Part shown: in pieces, positions 43,380-54,619 of the stretch
Layout: every line of letters begins with the position of its first letter
Numbering within the stretch: position 1 is the first letter of the stretch
The notes under the pieces: model-generated
Database searches by the model: none
Told to the model about the DNA's origin: nothing
The model's input: only the letters and a program-made list of their open reading frames with translations
Translations under genes and position numbers: made by a program
DNA from: Halioglobus japonicus
Lineage (GTDB): Bacteria > Pseudomonadota > Gammaproteobacteria > Pseudomonadales > Halieaceae
Assembly (NCBI GenBank): GCA_902705825.1
Contig: CACSIL010000012.1
Span: 203,567 to 260,838 of the forward strand
Direction of reading: 5' to 3'
Length of the DNA stretch: 57,272 bases

Positions 43380-45797
43380 ATGCTCCCACCTAGAATACTC
43401 CACGGCAGGGCTCCTGCTGTTCGTCTACTCGTGCTCGCTTGTGCCGCCGGCGTCGCTTCCACCAGCGCACTGGCTCAGGAGAGCAAGCCCAAGGGTTATA
43501 AGCTGCAGCTGGAAGAAGTCCTCGTCACAGCCCAGAAGCGCGAGGAAGATACAATGAGCGTCCCGATCACCGTAAACGCATTTACAGCCCAGGACATGCT
43601 CAATACGGGCGCCAACAACATTCAGGACATCTCCGATTTTATGCCGGGAGTTGAAATTGATTCCGGTGGTGCAACACAGGTAGGTATCAGAATTCGCGGC
43701 ATTAAGAGCCCAAACATCAGCTCCGGTGGCGACCCATCCGTCGCTACGTTTTATGACAATGCCTATATGCCCAGGGCAGCGACATCTATTCCCTTTACCG
43801 ATATAGCCCGCACAGAAGTATTGAAAGGCCCTCAAGGTACGCTATTTGGCCGCAACGCGACTGCCGGGGTAATCAATATTGTGCCGAACAAACCCACGCA
43901 GGAATTTGAGGCCTTTATAAGAACCCGGATCGGCAATTACAACCGGTTCGATGTAGAGGGCATGGTCAACCAGCCGCTCACAGATGATATCGCCGTACGC
44001 GCCAATGTATTTTCTCATCAACGCGATGGCATTATCGAGAACGTGGGCATCGGCGACGATCTCCGCGATGAGGGCTTCATCGCCGCGAGGATGTCGATAC
44101 TATGGGACATCTCGCCCGATACCAGCATTCAATTGGCTGGCGACTATGAAGACCGCAGTGAAGATCCGCAATACTCTATTGGTGTAAGCAAATATGCCTA
44201 CAGCCAGGATCCCTACAACAGCAAAGCCGCCAACGACGTTTTCAACCGCGAAGAGAACCGCAATATGTGGGGCGCCTCGCTGCAGGCAGACCACTCCTTT
44301 AACGACGAATTGTCGATGTTCGGTATTCTGAGTTACCGGGACTGGGATACCACCAACCTGCAGGATGAAGACGGTACAGCCGATATCAGGCGGTACCTGG
44401 ATTCCAACAATATTGAAGATTCCAATATCTGGTACACCGAAATCCGATTCAACTTCGTGAATGACAAATTTAATGCCGTCGGTGGCTTGAACTACAGCAA
44501 AGAGGATGTGACTCAGCGCACCAACCTCGGTCTCTACGCTGATTCCTACATGCAGTTTGTCAGTGCAGAATTCTCCGGCGGAGACGAGGACTTTAACCTG
44601 TGGGACGTTTATCCCAATGAGCCGGACTCTTTCTGGCTGGGGCGTTCAGACCTGCTGGGTTTGGCCGTACTGCCGCCGAGCTTTGCCGGAACCTACTTCA
44701 TCGAAACCATGGATAACACCGGCGATTTCGAAAACTTTGGCATCTTTGGTGACGTCACCTACAGCCTCACTGAAACATGGCGCATATCGGGCGGCCTGCG
44801 CTACAGCGCGGATCAGAAAACCTACTCCTGGCAAACCTATCCGGTCAGCGTAGGGGATTGGCCTGTCGCACCGGCGCGGATTAACTATGACCCGGCAGTG
44901 ACGGGAGCCAACCCTGCGAACTACTATGACAAGTTCGAAGATTCCAACGACTGGAGCAAAGTCACCGGGCGTCTGGTACTCGACTGGCAGTTTATGGACA
45001 CAGCCATGGCCTACTTCTCCTATGCCACCGGCTACAAATCCGGCGGCTACGATGGCCAGGACTTTTCAGCTTACCTGGCAGGGCCATTTGATCCCGAGGA
45101 AATGACCAGCTATGAGCTCGGCATGAAGGGTGATTTTTTCGACGATGTTCTGCGGGTAGAGAGCTCCGTGTTTTATCAGGATCTCAATGGGCAGCAACAA
45201 ACGGAAGACACCAAATCGTGCACACCGGGGTCAACAGTAGCAGAGTGTAACGCGCAGGACCCCACTGCCGCACCGTCGGTCATCAGCCAGGATGTCAACA
45301 TAGAGGGCGTCGAGCTTATGTTGCAATGGCGTGCGCTGGATAATCTGCTCCTGTCCGGATTGACCACAGTACGCAGTTCAGTAAAAACGCCTCAGCGCTA
45401 TTTCAATGACGGCGGCGAAGAGGTAGGTGGCACCAAGGAACACGACAAAACCAACACCGAGTATACCTTGCGTCTGGATTGGACCCCTGAAATACCGGTC
45501 GGTTATCTGCTGGTTCATATGGACTACGTGTATGTCGAGGCGGAAGATCCGAGCGATACCAACAGCCGAATTTACACCACGGGACAATGGTATTTCCAGG
45601 ATAAAGAGATTCTCAGCGCACGTATCGCCTGGACCAATGAAGCGGAGAACTTTGAAGTCGCCATCTGGGGCAAAAACCTTCAGGACAAACAAAGTGCCGC
45701 AAACCCGGGTGGCTTTGCCGCCGCTAACCTGGGTGTCTATAAGACCGACATCCAGGACCCGCTAACCTACGGTGTTGATTTACGCTACTCTTTCTAA
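43380..45797 (+). CDS. TonB-dependent outer-membrane receptor (large, substrate unknown)
   Basis: An 805-residue receptor. It has a signal peptide (VRLLVLACAAGVASTSALA), the plug start EEVLVTAQKREEDTMSVPITVNAF, IRIRGIKSPN, the RTEVLKGPQGTLFGRNATAGVINI block and a barrel ending DPLTYGVDLRYSF. This type (AQKR motif, about 800 residues) is abundant in sphingomonads and Cellvibrionales and is often tied to hydrocarbons, terpenes or steroids, but the substrate cannot be read. ATG at 43380 follows AGGA by eight bases; ATG at 43371 is too close to it. The gene is divergent from the cytochrome operon, suggesting joint control by the palindrome at 43330. Confidence 0.92.
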   Translation: MLPPRILHGRAPAVRLLVLACAAGVASTSALAQESKPKGYKLQLEEVLVTAQKREEDTMSVPITVNAFTAQDMLNTGANNIQDISDFMPGVEIDSGGATQVGIRIRGIKSPNISSGGDPSVATFYDNAYMPRAATSIPFTDIARTEVLKGPQGTLFGRNATAGVINIVPNKPTQEFEAFIRTRIGNYNRFDVEGMVNQPLTDDIAVRANVFSHQRDGIIENVGIGDDLRDEGFIAARMSILWDISPDTSIQLAGDYEDRSEDPQYSIGVSKYAYSQDPYNSKAANDVFNREENRNMWGASLQADHSFNDELSMFGILSYRDWDTTNLQDEDGTADIRRYLDSNNIEDSNIWYTEIRFNFVNDKFNAVGGLNYSKEDVTQRTNLGLYADSYMQFVSAEFSGGDEDFNLWDVYPNEPDSFWLGRSDLLGLAVLPPSFAGTYFIETMDNTGDFENFGIFGDVTYSLTETWRISGGLRYSADQKTYSWQTYPVSVGDWPVAPARINYDPAVTGANPANYYDKFEDSNDWSKVTGRLVLDWQFMDTAMAYFSYATGYKSGGYDGQDFSAYLAGPFDPEEMTSYELGMKGDFFDDVLRVESSVFYQDLNGQQQTEDTKSCTPGSTVAECNAQDPTAAPSVISQDVNIEGVELMLQWRALDNLLLSGLTTVRSSVKTPQRYFNDGGEEVGGTKEHDKTNTEYTLRLDWTPEIPVGYLLVHMDYVYVEAEDPSDTNSRIYTTGQWYFQDKEILSARIAWTNEAENFEVAIWGKNLQDKQSAANPGGFAAANLGVYKTDIQDPLTYGVDLRYSF

Positions 45798-45843
45798 CGC
45801 ATAGTTAGCAACTATCTCTATCGGTATACGTGGTAAAGACGAT

Positions 45844-45862
45844 GCCCTGTTCAATGCAGGGC
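45844..45862. terminator. Hairpin between convergent TonB receptor genes
   Basis: GCCCTG and CAGGGC form a 6-bp stem around seven bases in the 148-base gap between two converging receptor genes. No U tract is present in either direction, so this is only a weak bidirectional terminator candidate. Confidence 0.3.
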
Positions 45863-45945
45863 GCAACCCACATCCCAAATAGTGTCTCTCACTGTTTTAG
45901 TGTTACAGCCAGTCATTGCTGTCTGGCTGCTCCCACACAGCACCA

Positions 45946-48318
45946 TTACCACTTATAGATAACTTCCATACCGTACATGCGTGGGAAGTTGCGTCGCACA
46001 TAGGGCGAGCCGAGATCAGAACTGATCGCGTTGTAGTTCACCACATATTCCGTATCGAAAAGGTTCTCCGCCCACAGCGCAACCTGCCAGGCCGCCGAGG
46101 TATCTTCCCAGGCGATCCGCGCATTGGTCAGGTGGTAGTCATCGTCTCTTGTGTCATAGTTAACACAGTAATCGCTGGATGCAGGGTTGCGTTCCACCTT
46201 TGAGGTCAAGCTGTAGTCAGCGTGAAACAGCACCGTGCCGTTGTCACCCAGTTGCAGGTCATAGTCGGCACTCAGAGATACGCGCTGCTTGGGACCGTCC
46301 AACTGCTCACCATCGAGATTGCCGGCAACGCGGGGGACGCCCACGCCGCAACCATTGTAGTAACCTTCCAGCTTGCGGTCTGTCCACTGCGCATCGAGGT
46401 AACCGTAATTCATAGCCAGTTGCAGGTTGTCCATCGGCAACCAGAGGAGTTCCGATTCAAAACCGGTACCTTCAGCATCGCCGGTCGAAGTGGAAAATTG
46501 CCGCACTGCTCCGCCCGTGTCGATCTGAATAATGTCCTGTTTATCCGAGTAGATGAAGTGGTATACCGAGGCATTGACACGGACGGTGCTATCCAGAAAT
46601 TCCGACTTGACGCCAATCTCATAGTTGTCCACTTCTTCGGGATCGAACTCAGAGCCAACTTGCAGCGAGTTAAATCCACCCGCTGTATAACCATTGGTAT
46701 ACGATGCCCACAGCATCACACCTTCCGTTGGATACACATTCACCACTATGCGCGGATCAAAATTATCCCAGGAGCCCTTCTGACGATACCAGCCGACCTT
46801 CGCCAGTTCCGATTCGGGAGAGTCTATGGGGAAAATGACATCCTGCGCTGAATCTCCTGTCAGTGAATTCGGCGGGTTATACCAACCGAATTTTTTGTCA
46901 TCATAGGTCAGCCGGGCACCACCGGTCAGGCTCACATAGTCATTGATTTGCCAGGTCACATCACCAAAAGCCGCATAACTTTTGGTTTTGGCTTCATTGT
47001 TCATCGTTTCGGTATCGAATGCGCTACAGGGATAGGATGTCCCCCCCAGTGCCAGGGAACTCAACGACAGACACGTTGCATTATCTGGCGTGGCGAATAC
47101 TTCATTGACCGGATCGCTAGTCAGGTTACGCACCAGGGTGCCGACATTTGCTGTCACCTCGGCACTTTGCTTACCGTTCTCATCATAGAAACTCAGACCA
47201 CCGACCCAGGTCAGCGAATCCGTCTCGCCAGCAAAGCGCAGCTCAGTATAGAACTGGCTATTGTGTTCAATATTATTGGTGTCGAGATAGAGATACTCGA
47301 TGGGCGGCTGGTAATCGAGTGAACCGAGACCATCCTCATCCTGTCGCGCATTGGAATCGAAATGCCGATATGACGCGATATACGTCATTGTCATGCTCTC
47401 GAATTCATGGTCCAGCTCCAGGCTATAAGCATAGAGCTTCCGTTTTTCCTCCCCCTTGATAACATCATTGGCAACATCGCCAAAGACATCCACATCACCA
47501 ATCTGCCCGCCCGGAGTACCCGTTGGACTGAGATCGGAATTGAGACCGATCGCCACAGGCGCATCCTGATTCATACGGTTGTAATCGAACGATAACCGCA
47601 CGGAAGTCTCACTCTGGGGTGTCCATAAGAAGCTGGCGCGGCCCGCGTAGTAGTGTTCATCACCCAGATCATTGCCACTGAGAGCATTGTCGATATACCC
47701 ATCGCGGCTACTTGAAATCACGTTAAATCTCGCCGCGAGCTCATCGTCGATAAGTGGTGTGTTGTAAATCGCTTCACCCAGGATTTTGTCGTAGTTGCCG
47801 TACCTTACCCGCACCGAGCCCTCTGTTTCCTGTACCGGCTTTTTCGTAATGATTTGTATCGCACCGGCGGCGGCATTGCGCCCGAACAGCGTTCCCTGTG
47901 GGCCCTTCAGCACCTCTACCCGTTCGATATCACTGAACTCTACGTTGGAACTGGCAGACCGACCGACATAAATCCCGTCAGTATAAATACCCACTGCGGG
48001 GTCCGTTCCAATACTCAGGCCGCCACTGCCAATGCCTCGGATCTTATAGGTGGGCTGGGTAACCGACAGAGCATCGATATCAAGACCTGGAGTAAATTGC
48101 TCCAGCCCGCCAATATTCTGAACCCCGGTGGTTTCAAGAAAAGTCGCATTGAAGGCGTTGAGCGCAATTGGCACATCCTGCAGCGACTGACTGCGTTTCT
48201 GTGCAGTAACGACCACCTCCTCTAACATCTGCGACATTGCCGGGGCACTCGCCCCGATCATTAGTAACATTGCGCTGACAAGCTTTCGGCGTTGCAGACT
48301 TGCGGATGAACGTTCCAT
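45946..48318 (-). CDS. TonB-dependent outer-membrane receptor (large, substrate unknown)
   Basis: A 790-residue receptor of the same class as its convergent neighbour. It has a signal peptide (KLVSAMLLMIGASAPAMS), EEVVVTAQKRSQSLQDVPIALNAF, YKIRGIGSGGLSIGTDPAVGIYTDGIYVGR, ERVEVLKGPQGTLFGRNAAAGAIQI and a barrel ending RMYGMEVIYKW with an aromatic terminal residue. I chose the ATG at 48318, eight bases after AAGG; a GTG six bases upstream is less well placed. The two receptors share the fold but differ widely in the barrel, so they are not a recent duplication. No regulator sits beside it. Confidence 0.92.
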   Translation of the reverse strand: MERSSASLQRRKLVSAMLLMIGASAPAMSQMLEEVVVTAQKRSQSLQDVPIALNAFNATFLETTGVQNIGGLEQFTPGLDIDALSVTQPTYKIRGIGSGGLSIGTDPAVGIYTDGIYVGRSASSNVEFSDIERVEVLKGPQGTLFGRNAAAGAIQIITKKPVQETEGSVRVRYGNYDKILGEAIYNTPLIDDELAARFNVISSSRDGYIDNALSGNDLGDEHYYAGRASFLWTPQSETSVRLSFDYNRMNQDAPVAIGLNSDLSPTGTPGGQIGDVDVFGDVANDVIKGEEKRKLYAYSLELDHEFESMTMTYIASYRHFDSNARQDEDGLGSLDYQPPIEYLYLDTNNIEHNSQFYTELRFAGETDSLTWVGGLSFYDENGKQSAEVTANVGTLVRNLTSDPVNEVFATPDNATCLSLSSLALGGTSYPCSAFDTETMNNEAKTKSYAAFGDVTWQINDYVSLTGGARLTYDDKKFGWYNPPNSLTGDSAQDVIFPIDSPESELAKVGWYRQKGSWDNFDPRIVVNVYPTEGVMLWASYTNGYTAGGFNSLQVGSEFDPEEVDNYEIGVKSEFLDSTVRVNASVYHFIYSDKQDIIQIDTGGAVRQFSTSTGDAEGTGFESELLWLPMDNLQLAMNYGYLDAQWTDRKLEGYYNGCGVGVPRVAGNLDGEQLDGPKQRVSLSADYDLQLGDNGTVLFHADYSLTSKVERNPASSDYCVNYDTRDDDYHLTNARIAWEDTSAAWQVALWAENLFDTEYVVNYNAISSDLGSPYVRRNFPRMYGMEVIYKW

Positions 48319-48405
48319 AATCACTACCTTTTCTAGGGGTAAGTTATAACAATGTAAATTAGCAGATGCTTGCGATCAGCAATAGTGGATTATTGCCGTA
48401 GCCCG

Positions 48406-48801
48406 CTAATTACCCATATTTGACAGAGCCTGTTCCATATTGGCCGCTATGCTAGTTGCAACCCGTTTTGCACGCTCAGCACGCTGACCACAAAAATTGG
48501 CATCCACCGTATCCTTGAAAAACGCGAGCCAGCGCTGAAAATCCTCCGGCTGCAGTGGTCGTTTGCCATGCAATTGCCGATGAATATCCATGGTATGCCG
48601 CTGGTATTCCTTGTCACCCAGCAGCAGCTTGCACCAATAGTTCTTGATATGTGGCAGGTGTACGCTGAGATCAATTTCAGCCACATCAACAAAGATCGGA
48701 GCTAACTGTTCATCCGCCAACAGGCGCTCGTAGAAAAGGTCTACGAACAACGCGATGTTTTCACGGGAATCCAGATCAGGCCTGTTCTCGGACGCGCTCA
48801 T
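48406..48801 (-). CDS. Group III truncated haemoglobin
   Basis: A 131-residue globin of the truncated group III (P) type. It shows NIALFVDLFYERLLADEQLAPIF in helices A-B, HLPHIKNYWCKLLLGDKEYQRHTMDIHRQL around the distal and proximal haem pockets, and FQRWLAFFKDTVD. The proximal histidine is probably in the DIHRQL segment. Members bind oxygen or nitric oxide; their role is unsettled. The gene starts four bases after the der stop and probably shares its transcript. A longer in-frame start inside der would add an arginine/lysine-rich artefact. Confidence 0.85.
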   Translation of the reverse strand: MSASENRPDLDSRENIALFVDLFYERLLADEQLAPIFVDVAEIDLSVHLPHIKNYWCKLLLGDKEYQRHTMDIHRQLHGKRPLQPEDFQRWLAFFKDTVDANFCGQRAERAKRVATSIAANMEQALSNMGN

Positions 48802-48805
48802 GGAA

Positions 48806-50233
48806 TTACTTTTTCTTTTTACTTTTCTTTTTACTCTTCTCCGCCTTCTTAACATGTGACATCAAGCGGCGTTTTCGCTGCACCTGGCGCTGCGTCAACT
48901 TGTTACGTTTGTCGGCAAATGGGTTTTCACCGGCGCGGAACTCAACGCGCACAGGGGTACCTGCCAGTTCAAGCTCTCGGCGATAGACCTTTTCCAAATA
49001 ACGTTGATAGCTGTTCGGCACACTACCCGTCTGGTTGCCGTGAATGACGATCAGAGGCGGGTTCTGCCCACCGGCATGGGCGTAACGCAATTTGATGCGC
49101 CGTCCATTCACCATCGGAGGCGGATGATCAAACACAGCCGCCTCGAGGATACGGGTTAATACATTGGTACTGAGCTTGCGGGTAGCCGACGAATAAGCGC
49201 CATTAATTGACTCATAAAGATGGCCCACGCCAGTGCCGTGTAGCGCAGATATATAGTGTGTATCGGCGTACTCGGCAAAACGCAAACGGCGATCCAGCTC
49301 ACGCTTTATCCATTCGCGTTGGTCTGTATCAATGCCGTCCCACTTGTTAACCGCCAGCACCAGCGCACGACCTTTGTCCATGCAATGTCCCAACAGGTGC
49401 ATGTCCTGATCCACAATCCCTTCGTGGGCATCCATTACCAGCACCACGACGTGGGCGTCATCAATCGCCTTGAGTGTTTTCACGATGGAAAACTTCTCGA
49501 CGACCATTTTCACGTTCTTCCGGCGTCGAACACCCGCGGTATCGATCAGGGTATATTTCTGCTCATCGCGTTCGTAGTCGATATAAATGCTGTCGCGCGT
49601 GGTACCGGGCTGATCGAACACAACGACCCTGTCCTCGCCCAGCAGACGGTTTACCAGGGTGGATTTCCCGACATTTGGACGACCGACAATCGCGACGCGG
49701 ATGCTATCCGGATACCGCTCCCGCTCCAGGACTTCCTCCGGTTCAGAAAAATGTTCCAGTACGTCTTCGATCATACTGGAAACACCGCGCCCGTGAGACG
49801 CGGCGATAGCAAACATGGAATCCACACCCAAGGCGTAGAAATCTCCTGTTGCGACATCCTCATTGAGGCCATCGATTTTGTTGACGACAACGTGAAACGC
49901 CTTGTTTCGCTGTCTCAACTGACTGGCCAGAGCCTCGTCTGTGGCGTTCAAGCCCTCTCTGCCATCCACGATAAAGAGCACCACATCGGACTCTTCAATC
50001 GCTGTCAGCGCCTGCTGGGCCATGGAGGTATCGACGCCCGCCTCATCACCGGTAATACCGCCGGTATCGATGACGACGAACGGACGGCTGCCGATTTTGG
50101 ACTCACCGTATTTTCGATCACGGGTCAGGCCCGGAAAATCTGCAACCAGCGCATCCCTGCTGCGCGTCAGCTGGTTGAACAGCGTGGATTTACCGACATT
50201 GGGGCGCCCGACCAGAGCGATGACAGGAATCAT
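48806..50233 (-). CDS. der: Ribosome-biogenesis GTPase Der (EngA)
   Basis: A 475-residue GTPase with two G domains in tandem. The first has [12 protein letters not shown] at about 8-19 and VIDTGGI. The second has [12 protein letters not shown] near 185 and [13 protein letters not shown]-like C-terminal domain contains [30 protein letters not shown]. It is needed for 50S subunit maturation. The C-terminus ends in a lysine/serine tail (SKKKSKKKK), longer than in E. coli. Start and bamB stop share one base, giving the usual bamB-der order. Confidence 0.97.
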   Translation of the reverse strand: MIPVIALVGRPNVGKSTLFNQLTRSRDALVADFPGLTRDRKYGESKIGSRPFVVIDTGGITGDEAGVDTSMAQQALTAIEESDVVLFIVDGREGLNATDEALASQLRQRNKAFHVVVNKIDGLNEDVATGDFYALGVDSMFAIAASHGRGVSSMIEDVLEHFSEPEEVLERERYPDSIRVAIVGRPNVGKSTLVNRLLGEDRVVVFDQPGTTRDSIYIDYERDEQKYTLIDTAGVRRRKNVKMVVEKFSIVKTLKAIDDAHVVVLVMDAHEGIVDQDMHLLGHCMDKGRALVLAVNKWDGIDTDQREWIKRELDRRLRFAEYADTHYISALHGTGVGHLYESINGAYSSATRKLSTNVLTRILEAAVFDHPPPMVNGRRIKLRYAHAGGQNPPLIVIHGNQTGSVPNSYQRYLEKVYRRELELAGTPVRVEFRAGENPFADKRNKLTQRQVQRKRRLMSHVKKAEKSKKKSKKKK

Positions 50234-51408
50234 CAGTTTTTGCTGGTTATCTCATAAGCGGCAAGTTCACCGGCATTACCGTACACATAGAGTACATTGC
50301 CTTCGCTGATCATATCGGCTCGCACGCCCTCATCGTCAACACGGAAGCGACCGACAAAATCTCCGTCAACCTGCGACAGTATGTGTACATAACCCTCAAA
50401 GTCACCCACCGCCACATAGCTGTTCACCGGTGTCGGCCTGGAAAGCTCGCGGTATGCCAGCGCGCCTTGAGTCCAGCGAACTCCCTGGCCGTTGCGCATA
50501 TAGGCTGTAAATGTACCGTCCTCGTCGGCGACGTACACATTGCTGAACCCCTGGGAAACACCGGAGAATGAAGAGGCTTTCTGCTGCCACACTTTTCGGC
50601 CGCTTTGCACATCGATACCCACTACGCTGCCCTGATAACTCACAGCGTAAAGCTCATTGCCCGCCAGCTCCATGGTGCCGTCTACATCGACAATGCGTTC
50701 GATTTCGGAGCGGCCCTGCGGTATCGCCACGCGAACTTCCCACAGCAGAGCGCCGGTCTGCGCATCAAAGCCCAGTACCCGACCATTGGCAAAGCCTGCA
50801 TAGACTTGATTGTTGTTGAAAATTGGCGTGCTGGTACCGCGTATTGTCAGCACCGGCACATTGCTGTCGTAGGTCCACAGAATAGTTCCTGTATCAAAAT
50901 CGAGCCCCTGCAGACGGCCATCGTAAGTCTGGGCAACCACAACTCTGCCATTGCTCTGTGGGGCCGACAGAATCTCTCCGCGCACCGGTGTTGACCACAC
51001 ACGCTCACCAGAACTGGCATCCAAACGCAGGACATAACCCTCGGCGCTGCCAACAAAAAGTGCGCCTTCATACACGCCAACGCCACCGGACAGCTGAGTC
51101 TCTAACTCGGCTTCCCATACAGTGTCACCGGAAATGCGATTGACTGCGGCAACTTCCCCATCGGCCGCCGCCACATAAATCATGTCACCGCGAATAGCTG
51201 GGCGTAATCTGTAGAAACCATCACCCTGACCATTGCCGACATCAACCGACCACAGTTCGTTGACCTCAACGGTCTCATTGATATCCGTTAGCTCAGCCGG
51301 CGCTGTCGCTTCGTCGTCATCCGATTCAAACCATCCGGATATAGTGCTGCATGCGGCCAAATTGAGCATCAGGAACAGAGGGATGGCATGACGGTAGATC
51401 GATCGCAT
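50233..51408 (-). CDS. bamB: Outer-membrane assembly lipoprotein BamB
   Basis: A 391-residue lipoprotein with a lipobox around C20 (LMLNLAAC) and an eight-bladed PQQ-type beta-propeller: repeated blades such as [26 protein letters not shown] and [19 protein letters not shown]. It is part of the BAM complex that inserts outer-membrane proteins, relevant to the several large receptors encoded here. The position between yfgM-like and der is the conserved one. Confidence 0.95.
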   Translation of the reverse strand: MRSIYRHAIPLFLMLNLAACSTISGWFESDDDEATAPAELTDINETVEVNELWSVDVGNGQGDGFYRLRPAIRGDMIYVAAADGEVAAVNRISGDTVWEAELETQLSGGVGVYEGALFVGSAEGYVLRLDASSGERVWSTPVRGEILSAPQSNGRVVVAQTYDGRLQGLDFDTGTILWTYDSNVPVLTIRGTSTPIFNNNQVYAGFANGRVLGFDAQTGALLWEVRVAIPQGRSEIERIVDVDGTMELAGNELYAVSYQGSVVGIDVQSGRKVWQQKASSFSGVSQGFSNVYVADEDGTFTAYMRNGQGVRWTQGALAYRELSRPTPVNSYVAVGDFEGYVHILSQVDGDFVGRFRVDDEGVRADMISEGNVLYVYGNAGELAAYEITSKN

Positions 51409-51412
51409 ATTG

Positions 51413-52150
51413 TTATTCCTCCAGAGTGTCTGAATTATCGTCGGCCAGGGACACCTCAGGGGCGTCGATCAACACGGTACTCTCGTCGATCTGCCGCGGG
51501 GGTACGGGCGAAAGGCTTTGCAGCTTTTGTTGCAGGACGGAGAGATTGACTCCCTGTCCACCGCTGGCAACGATAGTCATTGCCAGGTTGTATGCCGTGC
51601 GCGCTTCATCTGGACGCTCAGCGGCTAACAGGATATCTCCCTGTGCAACAGCATAGGACGCACCGTAAGGACCGGGATCGGCATTCATCAGAATATCCAG
51701 AGCCTGATCGGTAGCGCCGGCAGCAGCTAAGACGCGAGCCAATCGCAGCTGCGCTATCTGTGCGGTATCGCTGCCTGAGGCAGCCTTGCCCAGCACCCAG
51801 CGCAACTGCTCCTCAGCACCTGCCAGATCGCCATTGCTGACAGCCATCGCCGCCAGTTGCAGCGCCGCAAACTGTGCATATTGAGTACCGGAAAATTCGT
51901 TCTTAAGCTGTTCTGCCAATTCCACGCCCTGCGCGGCTTGCGATGATTCCGGCGTTTCGACTGTACGCAACAGTGCCTGGTACAACTCAGATGCCTGCTC
52001 CTGCTGCCCAATACTGCGGGCCTGCCAAGCCTGCCAGCCGAAACCACCCGCCAGTGCAAGCACGATAATCGCCACGGTGGATCGGCCATTTTCGTTCCAC
52101 CAGCGACGCAGTGCTTCGACCTGTTCTTCTTCGGTATTGTACGGTTCCAC
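51413..52150 (-). CDS. YfgM-like tetratricopeptide membrane protein
   Basis: A 245-residue protein with a cytosolic N-terminus (EEEQVEALRRWWNENGRS), one membrane helix at about 23-40 and periplasmic TPR-like repeats. This is the YfgM family, an ancillary subunit of the SecYEG translocon that works with periplasmic chaperones. It lies four bases before bamB and after hisS, the standard order. Confidence 0.9.
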   Translation of the reverse strand: MEPYNTEEEQVEALRRWWNENGRSTVAIIVLALAGGFGWQAWQARSIGQQEQASELYQALLRTVETPESSQAAQGVELAEQLKNEFSGTQYAQFAALQLAAMAVSNGDLAGAEEQLRWVLGKAASGSDTAQIAQLRLARVLAAAGATDQALDILMNADPGPYGASYAVAQGDILLAAERPDEARTAYNLAMTIVASGGQGVNLSVLQQKLQSLSPVPPRQIDESTVLIDAPEVSLADDNSDTLEE

Positions 52151-52174
52151 GTCGTTCCTTCCTCTTACTTTATT

Positions 52175-53458
52175 TTAGTGCGCAAGCGCTGTGCGTAATG
52201 TGTTTTCCAAATCTTGCAGTGCCACGGTAACTTGCGTGGCGCGTTCGCCATCGCTCGCCCGCAGCGATTTAACTGTGACGGTCTGCGCCGCCACCTCATC
52301 CTCACCCCAGATCAGGGCGGCCTGTGCACCGCTCTTGTCCGCTTTTTTCATCTGGCTTTTAAAACTGCCTCCCCCGGCATGTTGCACAATACGCAACTGG
52401 GGCAACTGATCACGCAGTTTTTCAGTGGTAGCAAGTGCCTGACACTGCGCTTCCTCACCCACTGCGACCACATAGGCATCGATATGACTGGCCGTCAAAG
52501 GCTCGCTCTGCTCCAGCAACAACAGAACAAGGCGCTCCATACCCATCGCACACCCTATCGCTGGTGTCGCCTTACCACCGAGTTGCGCCACCAGGCCATC
52601 ATAGCGGCCCCCGGCACAAACGGTACCCTGTGCGCCCAACTTTTGGGTCACCCACTCAAAAACAGTTTTGTTGTAATAGTCCAAACCACGCACCAGACGG
52701 CGGTTGACCACATACTTTACACCGGCTGCCTGCAGCAATTCACACAGCCGGCTGAAATCGGCCTGCGCCTCTTCGTCGAGAAAATCTTCCAGGCTCGGCC
52801 CGTCATCCAGAAGCGCTTGCGTTTGGGCGTTCTTGCTATCCAGAATACGCAGCGGATTGCTGTGCAACCGACGCTGGCTGTCCTCATCAAGCATGTCCAC
52901 TTTCGTTTCCAGAAACTCAACCAGAGCGGCGCGATAGGCCCTGCGCGCATCGGCACTGCCGATAGAGTTCAGCTGCAATTCCATACTGTCGGCAAGACCC
53001 AGTTGCTGCCACAATCTGGCACACAGCAGAATGAGCTCTGCATCCATATCCGGCGTGGCGACACCAAATGCCTCCACACCGGTCTGGTGAAACTGGCGTT
53101 GGCGGCCCTTTTGTGGACGCTCGTATCGAAACATCGGGCCGGTATACCACAGGCGCTGAATGGTGTTGAGCAGCCCCTGCTGGATCGCAGCACGAACACA
53201 ACCAGCAGTGCCTTCCGGCCTCAACGTCATGCTGTCGCCATTGCGATCATCGAAGGTGTACATCTCCTTCTCGACAATATCGGTCACCTCGCCGATGGAA
53301 CGCTTGAACAGTGCCGTTTTTTCGACTACGGGCAGGCGAATTTCACCGTAACCATAGCTGCTTACCACCGCTGCGATTGTGCGTTCCAGAAACTGCCAAC
53401 AGGCTGTATCACTCGGCAGGATATCGTTCATCCCCCGAATGGCGGTTATTTCACTCAC
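52175..53458 (-). CDS. hisS: Histidine-tRNA ligase
   Basis: A class II aminoacyl-tRNA synthetase of 427 residues. Motif 2 is seen in [13 protein letters not shown] and [22 protein letters not shown], the histidine-specific block in [19 protein letters not shown], and motif 3 in [13 protein letters not shown]-terminal anticodon-binding domain follows. The likely start is GTG at 53458, with GGAG six bases upstream, giving [15 protein letters not shown] as in relatives; a longer in-frame start at 53485 would add nine unconserved residues. Confidence 0.96.
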   Translation of the reverse strand: MSEITAIRGMNDILPSDTACWQFLERTIAAVVSSYGYGEIRLPVVEKTALFKRSIGEVTDIVEKEMYTFDDRNGDSMTLRPEGTAGCVRAAIQQGLLNTIQRLWYTGPMFRYERPQKGRQRQFHQTGVEAFGVATPDMDAELILLCARLWQQLGLADSMELQLNSIGSADARRAYRAALVEFLETKVDMLDEDSQRRLHSNPLRILDSKNAQTQALLDDGPSLEDFLDEEAQADFSRLCELLQAAGVKYVVNRRLVRGLDYYNKTVFEWVTQKLGAQGTVCAGGRYDGLVAQLGGKATPAIGCAMGMERLVLLLLEQSEPLTASHIDAYVVAVGEEAQCQALATTEKLRDQLPQLRIVQHAGGGSFKSQMKKADKSGAQAALIWGEDEVAAQTVTVKSLRASDGERATQVTVALQDLENTLRTALAH

Positions 53459-53485
53459 TTGAGCTCCAGTACACGATGCCAACAA

Positions 53486-54619
53486 TCAGCTGTTGGACGA
53501 TTTAATAATGAGTTTCTCTTCCAGTTCGGTGCGCGCCTGCTCCAGCTTCGCTGCACGCTTTCTGATCACCTCTTCGAGATGATCGACAAAATCCTCATTG
53601 CTGATTTTGTGATGCGGCTCTCCGTCGACATAGATCAGGTTATTGGGCGTGGCTCCCGTGAGCCCTACATCCGCTTCTCTGGCCTCACCGGGCCCATTGA
53701 CGATACACCCGATGACAGCAACATCCATTGGCGTACGAATATCCTCCAGGCGCTGCTCCAGAGTATTCATCGTGGCAACCACATCGAAATTTTGTCGCGA
53801 GCAGCTGGGGCAGGCGATGAAATTAATACCGTTGGCCCGCAGCTGCAGGCTTTTCAGAATATCGAAGCCTACCTTGACCTCTTCGACGGGATCCGCTGCC
53901 AGCGAAACGCGCAGGGTATCACCGATACCGTCCATAAGCAGCATTCCCAGGCCCACTGCAGATTTCACCGTTCCACCGCGCAGGCCACCGGCCTCCGTGA
54001 TACCCAGGTGCAGTGGCTGATCAATTTTCGTGGCCAACAAGCGGTAGGCCGCGACAGCCATAAAGACCCCTGAAGCCTTAACACTTACCTTGAAATCCGG
54101 GTAGTTGAACTTGTCCAGGATATCGACATGGTGCATGGCCGACTCCACCAGAGCCTCCGGCGTAGGCTCACCATATTTTCGCTGGAGCTCTTTACCCAAT
54201 GAGCCCGCATTCACGCCTATACGGATCGGTATACCCTTGTCACGCGCACTGTCGATTACTTCACGCACCTTATCGTCGCGACCGATATTCCCCGGATTGA
54301 TCCGCAGACAATCTACGCCGTACTCGGCGACTTTCAGCGCGATCTTGTGATCAAAATGAATATCGGCCACCAGTGGCACGGAAACTTGGGCGCGAATCTG
54401 TCGAAATGCCTCTGCCGCGTCCATCGTTGGCACCGAGATCCTTACGATATCCGCACCGGCGTCAGCAATGGCGTTAACCTGGGCAACCGTTGCTGCGACG
54501 TCGCAGGTGTCGGTATTGGTCATGCTCTGGACGCTGATGGGCGCATCGCCACCGACCGCTACATTGCCGACATGAATTTTCCTTGAGACACGACGCGTGA
54601 TAGGCGACTCAGTTTTCAT
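53486..54619 (-). CDS. ispG: 4-hydroxy-3-methylbut-2-en-1-yl diphosphate synthase (flavodoxin)
   Basis: The 377-residue iron-sulfur enzyme of the MEP isoprenoid pathway. The N-terminal TIM barrel starts [22 protein letters not shown]. The 4Fe-4S ligands are in [11 protein letters not shown] (two Cys) and [16 protein letters not shown]. The stop lies just upstream of hisS, and the start overlaps the rodZ-like gene by four bases. Confidence 0.97.
   Translation of the reverse strand: MKTESPITRRVSRKIHVGNVAVGGDAPISVQSMTNTDTCDVAATVAQVNAIADAGADIVRISVPTMDAAEAFRQIRAQVSVPLVADIHFDHKIALKVAEYGVDCLRINPGNIGRDDKVREVIDSARDKGIPIRIGVNAGSLGKELQRKYGEPTPEALVESAMHHVDILDKFNYPDFKVSVKASGVFMAVAAYRLLATKIDQPLHLGITEAGGLRGGTVKSAVGLGMLLMDGIGDTLRVSLAADPVEEVKVGFDILKSLQLRANGINFIACPSCSRQNFDVVATMNTLEQRLEDIRTPMDVAVIGCIVNGPGEAREADVGLTGATPNNLIYVDGEPHHKISNEDFVDHLEEVIRKRAAKLEQARTELEEKLIIKSSNS

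Noticed and set aside
49256..50257. 333-codon plus-strand frame antisense to der
   Set aside because: der shows both G domains and conserved context; the opposite frame is a by-product of its codon use.
52214..54073. 619-codon open frame on the plus strand antisense to hisS and ispG
   Set aside because: Both minus-strand genes are unmistakable housekeeping enzymes; the antisense frame has no domain, signal or ribosome site and spans two gene boundaries.
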